A stretch of 6,198 nucleotides of DNA, from assembly GCA_003564775.1 (NCBI GenBank), contig PXEI01000238.1, forward strand, positions 1 through 6,198, in the 5' to 3' direction. Each line of letters begins with the position of its first letter. Within the stretch, counting starts at the first letter, position 1. Origin of the DNA: Spirochaetaceae bacterium (GTDB lineage: Bacteria; Spirochaetota; Spirochaetia; DSM-27196; SLAA01). Positions 1 to 4,594 of this stretch are shown piece after piece. A program made the position numbers and the translations under genes. The notes beneath the pieces are model-generated. The model was not told the DNA's origin. It ran no database searches and worked only from the letters and a program-made list of their open reading frames with translations.

Positions 1-188
1 ACGTGCTCAATGACCTCTCCCAGAACCCGGACCTCATAGAAGATCACCGCTGATATGGCAATCATCACCAGTCCGAAGAGCAACAGAACCCCTTGATAAA
101 CGCGGCGCGGCAGGAAATATCCCATAGCACCAATCACAACCGGCAGGAGCACCAGGACGTAGAGTGTGGGTATATATTGAATGAGCAT
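1..188 (-). CDS. MrpD/MbhH-like antiporter subunit, N-terminal fragment
   Basis: The first 62 residues of a membrane protein that runs off the window at base 1. The ATG (188-186) overlaps the TGA of the preceding mrpC (190-188), and a GGAAG-type ribosome site lies just upstream. The peptide begins MLIQYIPTLYVLVLLPVV, has two hydrophobic segments (about 7-24 and 33-53) and ends in EVRVLGEVIEH. This resembles the start of MrpD/NuoN-type proton-translocating subunits, in which helix 2 leads to a short exposed segment. The family member expected after mrpC is MrpD (MbhH in hydrogenase-type clusters), a roughly 500-residue subunit with the ion-conducting Lys/Glu residues; these lie outside the window. 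It could instead be another member of the same NuoL/M/N family. The assignment rests mainly on position, overlap and hydrophobic pattern. Confidence 0.75.
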   Translation of the reverse strand, partial: MLIQYIPTLYVLVLLPVVIGAMGYFLPRRVYQGVLLLFGLVMIAISAVIFYEVRVLGEVIEH

Positions 189-532
189 CAGTCTTCCACC
201 CTGTGTACAATTTTCTCCCAATCCGACGATCCGTAGCGGTGGGCCATGCGAATGAACAGTGCCAGACACATTGCGGTAACCGATACCCCAATAACAATGG
301 CGGTGATCATGAGGGCTTGAGGTACTGGATCCGCCATGCGAGACGGGTCACCTCCGGCAATAGGCGGAACACTGCCTGGTTGCAGGTTAGCGGTGATCAA
401 AAATAGGATAGCGGCTGCATCCATAATATTGATCGAGATAATTGTCTTGATCACGTTGCGTTGGGTAATCACCCCGTACAGGCCCACAAAAAACAAGCCC
501 AAACTGAGGTGACTACTGTTAAGCCACTCCAC
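188..532 (-). CDS. mrpC: Na+/H+ antiporter subunit MrpC (MnhC/MbhG, NuoK-like)
   Basis: A 114-residue NuoK-like membrane subunit of the Mrp cation/proton antiporter. Three helices are visible at about 9-23, 28-48 and 71-95. The family signature before and in helix 3 is present: DPVPQALMITAIVIG at 68-82. Helix 2 carries the NVIKTIISINIMDAAAILFL stretch. The start is GTG (532-530), six bases after the mrpB stop, with a GGGAGG Shine-Dalgarno inside the last codons of mrpB; no better ATG exists. The last bases overlap the start of the mrpD-like gene. In the complex, MrpC packs between MrpA-derived and MrpD-type subunits and contributes to the hydrophilic axis. The charged C-terminal tail (97-114) is typical. 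Length and order match MrpC, and MbhG of hydrogenase-type clusters. Confidence 0.93.
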   Translation of the reverse strand: MEWLNSSHLSLGLFFVGLYGVITQRNVIKTIISINIMDAAAILFLITANLQPGSVPPIAGGDPSRMADPVPQALMITAIVIGVSVTAMCLALFIRMAHRYGSSDWEKIVHRVED

Positions 533-538
533 TTGTTT

Positions 539-925
539 CTAACCCTCCCGGAAAAAGCCGAAGCGAAACACAATGATGGTAAGCCCAAGGCTAACTTTCA
601 TTCCAATGAGGAAGTTCATTGCAATTAGATAGGGAACGTTGAACCGGTCATATACTAGATGCAACCCCGGGAAGATGAACACAATTGGCAACAACAAGAG
701 AAAGACCAGAAATGCCTTCTCAACATAATGCAACGTATCCATGTTGAAGTCATCCACAGGTAACACCAGGTATCGAGCAATAAACAAGGCTGCGATAACC
801 GACCCGCCCTGGAAACCACCTCCCGGTGTGTTGTGACCGTTGGCAATGATATAGAAGCCAAAGAGCACGATAAATGGATACAAGAAGCCTGTCATGGTTG
901 AGATAATGGACGACTTCTCAGTCAT
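539..925 (-). CDS. mrpB: Na+/H+ antiporter subunit MrpB (MnhB/MbhF)
   Basis: A 128-residue membrane subunit of the Mrp antiporter. The MnhB-family hallmark is clear: an N-terminal helix (about 12-28) followed by HNTPGGGFQGG at 31-41 and a second helix at 41-55. Further helices lie at about 69-86 and 98-121. The open frame extends upstream to 976, but the ATG at 925 is preferred. It is preceded by an AAGGGGGG ribosome site (G run at 936-931), it gives the family-typical short N-terminus, and the extra 17 upstream residues are basic and unlike MnhB. With this start the gene overlaps the stop of the MbhE-like gene by eight bases, which suggests translational coupling. Known biology: MrpB is required for Na+/H+ exchange but is not itself NuoL-like. 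Confidence 0.95.
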   Translation of the reverse strand: MTEKSSIISTMTGFLYPFIVLFGFYIIANGHNTPGGGFQGGSVIAALFIARYLVLPVDDFNMDTLHYVEKAFLVFLLLLPIVFIFPGLHLVYDRFNVPYLIAMNFLIGMKVSLGLTIIVFRFGFFREG

Positions 926-1235
926 TCTTGCCCCCCTTGTGGGCTTCCGCACCGGCCTTCTTGCCGTGTCCTCCACCGTGGCCGTGCCCCGTGTAGAGGA
1001 AGTGAAGCATCCCCATAACCGAGGTCAGAAGTATCATTGCCTCAAATACGGTGTCGTACATGCGGTAGTTCAGGAGGATTCCTGCAACAATGTTCTGAGC
1101 TCCGGTTTCTGCGGTGCCGTGTTCAATGAAGTAGTTGTAGAGTGTCGGTTCCAACTCGACATTGTGTTCCACCGTGAGAAAAACCACGCCAAAGAACATG
1201 CCAAAGCAGAAAAGCGCGACAGCAACGTTTTTCAT
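918..1235 (-). CDS. MbhE-like subunit (last segment of split MrpA) with His-rich tail
   Basis: A 105-residue protein corresponding to the extreme C-terminal segment of MrpA (MbhE in hydrogenase-type modules). It has a helix at 4-22, a polar segment, then the diagnostic block with TGAQNIVAGILLNYRMYDT at 44-62, and a second helix at about 63-81. Many relatives read LLDYRGFDT in this block; here Asn57 replaces the Asp and Met59 the Gly. The last 23 residues are unusual: a GHGHGGGHGKK stretch and further His, Lys and Gly, with His at 84, 86, 90 and 99. This tail should lie on one membrane face and could bind metal or be a flexible linker; neither can be decided from sequence. The ATG overlaps the preceding stop as ATGA, and a GGAG site lies upstream. 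Confidence 0.88.
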   Translation of the reverse strand: MKNVAVALFCFGMFFGVVFLTVEHNVELEPTLYNYFIEHGTAETGAQNIVAGILLNYRMYDTVFEAMILLTSVMGMLHFLYTGHGHGGGHGKKAGAEAHKGGKND

Positions 1236-1792
1236 ATTCCTGCTCCTGCGCGAAATCTTATGACCTCAAGCTCTGCATCGCGATCTCGGATGGCAAACAG
1301 CAACTCAAGTTCATCTACAAGATAGTTTTCATCGTGACCGTAGAGGCGGATGCCTCCTTCGTACTCCTCAATGACGATATCGTAGTTGGTATTCAACAAA
1401 GCCTCGTCGATGCTCTCCTGAGAGAAAACCGTCTGCGGCTCACGCTCGCGCTCAACGCAGAATCCGGCAATATCGTTGATAACTGCATTGCGCTCCAGTT
1501 CAAGGATGTGCCGGTCGCTCACATTCGGCATGTTTGAGCCGACTACTCCGATGGTGTAGACCCGGTAGCGCTTGAGCGCGCTGAGGTAGAGCAGCGCAAC
1601 AAGGCCGCTTCCAATAACGGCTTCTGCTATCGCGACATCAGGTGCACGATACAAGACGTACACCAGCGAAGCCGACAGGGAAAAAATTCCCATATACACA
1701 ATGGCCATACGCAAGATCTGTGTCCTGATTGTCAGGAGTGCCATAAGAGCCATGACAACAAGGAGTGCCGCTTCAGCAACAATGGTGTTCAT
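1232..1792 (-). CDS. DUF4040/MbhD-like MrpA-derived subunit with about 110-residue soluble extension
   Basis: A 186-residue protein. Residues 1-74 form the DUF4040 (MbhD, MrpA C-terminal) domain: helices at about 5-22, 28-48 and 52-74, with RAPDVAIAEAVIGSG at 49-63 carrying Asp52 and the helix-3 acidic residue Glu57. In this family these acidic positions lie on or near the proposed cation path. The RTQILR and KRYR loops suggest N-terminus out and C-terminus in. Residues 75-186 are a hydrophilic, Glu/Asp-rich region with alternating predicted strands and helices (for example YDIVIEEYEGGIRLYGHDEN at 137-156). They are not part of the minimal MbhD, which is about 95 residues, and I do not recognise the fold. 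The ATG overlaps the mrpG stop as ATGA, with GGAG upstream. Confidence 0.88.
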   Translation of the reverse strand: MNTIVAEAALLVVMALMALLTIRTQILRMAIVYMGIFSLSASLVYVLYRAPDVAIAEAVIGSGLVALLYLSALKRYRVYTIGVVGSNMPNVSDRHILELERNAVINDIAGFCVEREREPQTVFSQESIDEALLNTNYDIVIEEYEGGIRLYGHDENYLVDELELLFAIRDRDAELEVIRFRAGAGI

Positions 1793-2169
1793 GTGAGATC
1801 TCCAAAGTCCTCGACTGTTCGCGCAATATGCCCCTCGGAGTCGATGTTTGTATCGCGCCGTTTGGTAAAGAGGCGTGTGTGGTTAATGATCTGATAACCG
1901 CTGCGGTAGGCCGAGCGGGCCACCGCGTGAGTGCCAACCGGTGCGGTAATCATTTCAAACAACAGAATGAAAGCGAGCTTTGCAGAGAAAAAGGTCCAAC
2001 CAGAGATCAACATGGCCCCAAAAATAATGGTGATGAGCCCCATTGAGTCGACCTTCGAGGTAATGAGAATCCGAGTATAGAAGTCACCCAGACGCAAGAG
2101 ACTGTAGGTACCTATGGCAATAAACACCAAGCCTATTCCAATGAGTATCTGACCAATTAATACGTTCAT
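1789..2169 (-). CDS. mrpG: Na+/H+ antiporter subunit MrpG (MnhG/MbhC)
   Basis: A 126-residue membrane subunit. Three helices are visible (about 4-23, 43-60 and 64-80). The MnhG signature is present as LLRLGDFYTR at 24-33, and the conserved end of helix 3 as PVGTHAVARSAY at 77-88. Residues 89-126 form a charged, presumably cytoplasmic tail somewhat longer than in minimal MrpG proteins. It starts 25 bases after the mrpF stop, the largest gap in the operon, with a GGAG site nine bases before the ATG. Its stop overlaps the next start. Within Mrp complexes, MrpE, F and G form a small-subunit cluster that bundles beside the MrpA-derived part. In this operon E, F and G are first rather than last, as in Mbh-type modules. 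Confidence 0.94.
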   Translation of the reverse strand: MNVLIGQILIGIGLVFIAIGTYSLLRLGDFYTRILITSKVDSMGLITIIFGAMLISGWTFFSAKLAFILLFEMITAPVGTHAVARSAYRSGYQIINHTRLFTKRRDTNIDSEGHIARTVEDFGDLT

Positions 2170-2194
2170 ATCCCGGTTCTCCGCATAAGCATAA

Positions 2195-2455
2195 CTACAG
2201 GTTTCCTCGACGCTCTATGAAACGCGCAGTGAGCACGCCGCCAAGGTAGCCAAGTAGGGCATAGATAATTGCCATGTCAAGCAAGTATCCGGTGTCCAAC
2301 ATAAGGGCAAAAACAATGACCACCATAATAACTTTTGAAGAGACGACATTGAGCCCCAGCAAACGATCCCAGATTGTCGGGCCAGCGATAACACGTGCCA
2401 GCGATCCTACAGCCGCTGCAACAAGTGCAATGATGACAATGGTGTAGAAGTTCAT
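2195..2455 (-). CDS. mrpF: Na+/H+ antiporter subunit MrpF (MnhF/MbhB)
   Basis: An 86-residue three-helix membrane subunit of the Mrp complex, of typical family length. Helices are at about 4-20, 38-54 and 58-77. The MnhF motif is complete: Arg21 followed by GPTIWDRLLGLN at 25-36, in the loop between helices 1 and 2. Asp54 and Asp60 flank the loop before helix 3, also a common family pattern. The ATG overlaps the mrpE stop as ATGA and has an AAGGA site seven bases upstream. In Mrp antiporters the loss of MrpF abolishes Na+ resistance; its proposed role is structural, together with MrpE and MrpG. An early Met further upstream in another frame is a shadow and was not used. Confidence 0.95.
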   Translation of the reverse strand: MNFYTIVIIALVAAAVGSLARVIAGPTIWDRLLGLNVVSSKVIMVVIVFALMLDTGYLLDMAIIYALLGYLGGVLTARFIERRGNL

Positions 2456-2964
2456 GTGCGATCCTTGGAGGGAAGGAGTATACGCTCAAAGCTTCCTTTT
2501 ATTGTTTCACCCGCTTCATCCGGATCCGGAGTAGAGCAGTCGAGCCAGATGATGGTCATGTCTTCTTCATCCTGGTCAAGCGTAACGGTGCCGGGAGTGA
2601 GGGTGATTGCATTCGAAAGCAGTGAACGTTGGAACTCGGTTGGGAGTTTTGTCTTGATCTCAACGACACCGACATTCACATGCCCGGTAAACACCCGGTA
2701 GATTGCATCAAAACCCGAGATGTAGATCTGCAAGAAAATGAATGGGATGTACTTGAGAATGGCTATCATGTTTACGTGATAGTTCTCCCGATAGTCGTCC
2801 TTAAGAACAAACTTATCGGTGAGGATTAGCGCGATGAACCCAAGCACAACACCAAGGCCAACGGTTGCGAGGTTGGCACTCTCGTTATAGACAACCCAAA
2901 CGATTGTTAACAGAGCTACCGTGAAGAGAACGCCAAATACACTCGTCGTGGTTTTTGGTTCCAA
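2452..2964 (-). CDS. mrpE: Na+/H+ antiporter subunit MrpE (MnhE/MbhA), TTG start
   Basis: A 170-residue first gene of the operon. Helices lie at about 9-26, 31-49 and 66-88, followed by a soluble domain of about 80 residues with the MnhE signature SNAITLTPGTVTLD at 117-130. The length is normal for the family. The start is TTG (2964-2962): an in-frame TAG lies only seven codons upstream, no ATG fits, and a full AAGGAG lies six bases before the TTG. The soluble domain is thought to sit on the cytoplasmic face. As the leading gene it follows a leader of about 95 bases from the predicted promoter, and translation from a TTG codon may set the expression level of the whole operon. The acidic stretch DQDEED at 130-135 follows the motif. 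Confidence 0.94.
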   Translation of the reverse strand: MEPKTTTSVFGVLFTVALLTIVWVVYNESANLATVGLGVVLGFIALILTDKFVLKDDYRENYHVNMIAILKYIPFIFLQIYISGFDAIYRVFTGHVNVGVVEIKTKLPTEFQRSLLSNAITLTPGTVTLDQDEEDMTIIWLDCSTPDPDEAGETIKGSFERILLPSKDRT

Positions 2965-2970
2965 GGGCTT

Positions 2971-2976
2971 CTCCTT
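2971..2976 (-). promoter_or_regulatory. Shine-Dalgarno that fixes the TTG start of mrpE
   Basis: AAGGAG on the minus strand, six bases before the TTG at 2964. It is the strongest ribosome site in the operon and the reason for choosing the TTG start. Confidence 0.8.
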
Positions 2977-2994
2977 ATTCCGCTATGGTGGAGT

Positions 2995-3021
2995 TCACGC
3001 TCGCACGGCGAACTGTCGTGA
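2995..3021 (-). other. Imperfect hairpin in the mrp operon leader
   Basis: In the leader RNA, GTTCGC (3013-3008) pairs with GCGAGC (3004-2999) through six pairs including one G-U, around a CGT loop. A TCAC/GTGA outer stem (3021-3018 with 2998-2995) encloses it, with a four-base bulge on one side. The hairpin lies 19 bases before the Shine-Dalgarno. It resembles no riboswitch I know; it may protect the message or affect ribosome access. Paired by eye only. Confidence 0.4.
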
Positions 3022-3066
3022 GGGCGTATAGGCAGGCTGAACATTACCATAGTCGTCCGTTTTTTC

Positions 3067-3096
3067 ACTATACCGAGGCGAAGTTTTCATCCTCAA
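3067..3096 (-). promoter_or_regulatory. Predicted sigma70-type promoter of the mrp operon
   Basis: The -35 TTGAGG (3096-3091, four of six matches) and -10 TATAGT (3072-3067, five of six) are 18 bases apart and point toward mrpE. Transcription would begin near 3060, at the end of a six-A run (3065-3060), leaving a leader of about 95 bases. It is the best promoter-like element on this strand in the gap. Confidence 0.6.
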
Positions 3097-3102
3097 TACG
3101 AG

Positions 3103-3114
3103 GCACGCGCGTGC
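3103..3114. promoter_or_regulatory. 12-base perfect palindrome, possible operator
   Basis: GCACGCGCGTGC reads the same on both strands. It ends six bases from the -35 of the mrp promoter and about 80 bases from the predicted EIIA promoter, so a dimeric regulator bound here could act on either. It is GC-rich, and short palindromes do occur by chance. No regulator is assigned. Confidence 0.35.
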
Positions 3115-3135
3115 TACAAATGGCCAATGCGTGTA

Positions 3136-3155
3136 GCGCAACTCACACTGTGCGC
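3136..3155. repeat. Inverted repeat GCGCA-N10-TGCGC in the divergent gap
   Basis: Five-base arms at 3136-3140 and 3151-3155 surround ten bases that include CACACTGTG, itself a small dyad. The spacing equals one helical turn between half-sites, as for many dimeric DNA-binding proteins. It lies between the mrp and EIIA promoters. Weak evidence on its own. Confidence 0.3.
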
Positions 3156-3195
3156 GGACATTCTGCCACTCATAGGTACGGTAGAGCTATCCTGC

Positions 3196-3224
3196 TTGAC
3201 AATTATCATCTCGCGTCGCAGAAT
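3196..3224 (+). promoter_or_regulatory. Predicted promoter of the EIIA gene
   Basis: A perfect -35 TTGACA (3196-3201) is followed after 17 bases by CAGAAT (3219-3224, four of six matches). The expected first transcribed base is about 3231, the G of the chosen GTG start codon. An alternative -10, TATCAT at 3204-3209, has no matching -35 upstream. Confidence 0.5.
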
Positions 3225-3230
3225 GACACT

Positions 3231-3713
3231 GTGTTACGAGAATACCTTACACCAGACCTTGTGGCAACCAAGTTGCCCGGCAAAACGAAAACTCAAGTTA
3301 TTGAAGCGTTGCTCGATATCGCATGTCGTAGCGGAAGGGTTTCGGATTGCGAGTTAACAAAAAAAGACCTCTTGAATCATGAGCGTGAAATCTCCACCGG
3401 AATGGAGAATGGGCTTGCTATTCCGCATGCAAAATCCCATGGTGTGGAAGACTTCGTAATTGCTATCGGGGTAAGCAAGAAGAAAATTGACTTCGAAAGC
3501 CTGGACAAAAAACCAGCTCAGGTTTTTGTTCTGACCCTGTCACCTATTGGCTCTATTGATCCTCACCTGCGGTTTCTCACCGAGATATGTACAATTCTGA
3601 AAGACAAAGAAACCATGAGCCGTGTGGTGTCGGCCAAGACTGACAGCGAACTTTTTAACGTGTTTGCTGAGGCTGCTGGCATGGAAAAGGTAGATCCTGA
3701 ACAGGACTCGTAG
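3231..3713 (+). CDS. Single-domain PTS EIIA, fructose/nitrogen (PtsN) type
   Basis: A 160-residue EIIA-2 domain protein. It opens with LREYLTPDLVATKLPGKTK, matching the usual start of PtsN/FruA-type EIIA. The phosphorylation-site context is NGLAIPHAKS, with the acceptor His at 66; a second conserved His lies in DPHLRFL (His112). The family carries phosphate from HPr or NPr either to a sugar permease or to regulatory targets. No EIIB, EIIC or HPr gene is adjacent, so a regulatory PtsN-like role is plausible but unproven. The frame is open upstream to 2955, but the earlier residues do not resemble EIIA and no candidate start has a Shine-Dalgarno. GTG 3231 is chosen by family fit. It is divergent from the mrp operon and convergent with iclR. 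Confidence 0.88.
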   Translation: MLREYLTPDLVATKLPGKTKTQVIEALLDIACRSGRVSDCELTKKDLLNHEREISTGMENGLAIPHAKSHGVEDFVIAIGVSKKKIDFESLDKKPAQVFVLTLSPIGSIDPHLRFLTEICTILKDKETMSRVVSAKTDSELFNVFAEAAGMEKVDPEQDS

Positions 3714-3727
3714 GCGACTCAGTCGCC
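3713..3727. terminator. Hairpin between convergent EIIA and iclR genes
   Basis: GGCGACTCAGTCGCC forms six base pairs around a TCA loop. It begins on the last base of the EIIA stop codon and ends four bases before the iclR stop. Its position suits a bidirectional terminator, but neither strand has a T run after the stem, so it may instead stabilise 3' ends or depend on Rho. Confidence 0.5.
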
Positions 3728-3731
3728 CGCT

Positions 3732-4538
3732 CTAAGTGGTGGGTGATCGCCAACCTAGTTTGTACGAAATGTTCTGTGCACTCCGCACCACCAACTCGGT
3801 GTAGGTTCCCATATTCTCATCGTTCAGGCGAACACTTGGCATGGAAACGCTCAACGCCGCGACAACATCTCCAACAGCGTTCCGAATGGGAGCGCCAACA
3901 CAACGCACGCCCAGCTCATGTTCCTCGTTATCAACTGCGTATCCACGCTTAGCTACCTTTTCCAGTTCCTCGGATAGGGACTCCGGCTCGGTGCGCGTAT
4001 GTTCGGTGTAACGGTCGTAGCGAACCTTTTTCATGAGTCGCTCACGTTTCCGATCCGAGAGTGAGCCAAGAAGTACTTTGCCGAGCGAAGTGCAATGCAA
4101 CGGGGCTGTGCGTCCCACCCGCGTGTTCATAGAGACACGAAGTGCGCGTGTGGACTCAATTTTGTGAAGATACACTAACTCGTCGTTTTCCAATGCCGCG
4201 AGATGCACCGTCTCAAGCGTTTGCTCGGCAAGCGTCTTCATGATTGGGTGCGCCTCTTTCCATAGCTCGGTGCGCTCAAGAACGGCAGATCCAACCTCGA
4301 AAAGCTTGAGTGTAAGGCTGTACCGTTCGTTTTCCGGATTCTGCCGGACGTAACCGAGCTCTTTGAGTGAGTTCACAAAACGGTGTACGGTACTCTTGTG
4401 CATTCCAAGACGGCCTGCAATTTCACCAAGGCTACTTTCTCCGTCGCGCGAAAGCTGCTCGAGAAGCTGCATGGTTTTTATAACAGACCGTGTTGGTACT
4501 GCCTCGTGTTGTGAATCGAGTGCTTCTTGGTCGCTCAT
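3732..4538 (-). CDS. IclR-family transcriptional regulator
   Basis: A 268-residue protein of standard IclR length. An N-terminal winged helix-turn-helix covers about 16-75, with SLGEIAGRLGMHKSTVHRFV at 36-55 as the recognition region and LGYVRQNPENERYSL as the wing. The effector-binding (GAF-like) domain follows: GRTAPLHCTSLGKVLLG at 142-158, HELGVRCVGAPI at 207-218 with the conserved Cys213, and ALSVSMPSVRL at 228-238. These proteins act as dimers or tetramers and often control catabolic genes for aromatic, acidic or sugar compounds; the ligand cannot be read here. AGGAGG lies three bases before the ATG. It follows the kinase by 56 bases on the same strand and faces the EIIA gene. It could regulate itself, EIIA or distant targets. 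Confidence 0.93.
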   Translation of the reverse strand: MSDQEALDSQHEAVPTRSVIKTMQLLEQLSRDGESSLGEIAGRLGMHKSTVHRFVNSLKELGYVRQNPENERYSLTLKLFEVGSAVLERTELWKEAHPIMKTLAEQTLETVHLAALENDELVYLHKIESTRALRVSMNTRVGRTAPLHCTSLGKVLLGSLSDRKRERLMKKVRYDRYTEHTRTEPESLSEELEKVAKRGYAVDNEEHELGVRCVGAPIRNAVGDVVAALSVSMPSVRLNDENMGTYTELVVRSAQNISYKLGWRSPTT

Positions 4539-4547
4539 GATCCTCCT

Positions 4548-4576
4548 ACTATACCGATATTTAGTTTCATACGCAA
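4548..4576 (-). promoter_or_regulatory. Possible promoter directly before iclR
   Basis: TTGCGT (4576-4571, three of six matches) and TATAGT (4553-4548, five of six) are 17 bases apart. The -10 abuts the AGGAGG ribosome site (4547-4542), so a start at the usual distance would give an almost leaderless message without that site. Either the promoter is spurious or iclR is also read from the upstream genes. Confidence 0.3.
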
Positions 4577-4594
4577 TCGTAAATATCCACTAAT

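Noticed and set aside
926..976. Upstream start for mrpB
   Set aside because: It adds 17 basic residues foreign to MnhB, whereas the ATG at 925 has a strong G-rich ribosome site at the right distance.
894..1325. 143-codon plus-strand frame opposite mrpB and the MbhE-like gene
   Set aside because: It lies antisense to two well-supported antiporter genes, has low-complexity Ser runs and resembles no protein family.
3060..3065. T6 run on the plus strand as a terminator
   Set aside because: No stem precedes it on the plus strand; on the other strand it lies just after the mrp -10.
3196..3224. Resemblance of the EIIA promoter to the trp/tac promoter, raising possible vector sequence
   Set aside because: The similarity covers the -35 and the first part of the spacer with an indel, and the -10 differs; flanking sequence is ordinary for the region, so it is probably convergence on consensus.
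2955..3230. N-terminal extension of the EIIA frame
   Set aside because: The frame is open, but the extra 92 residues are not EIIA-like, would overlap the mrp promoter and leader, and have no ribosome site before any start.
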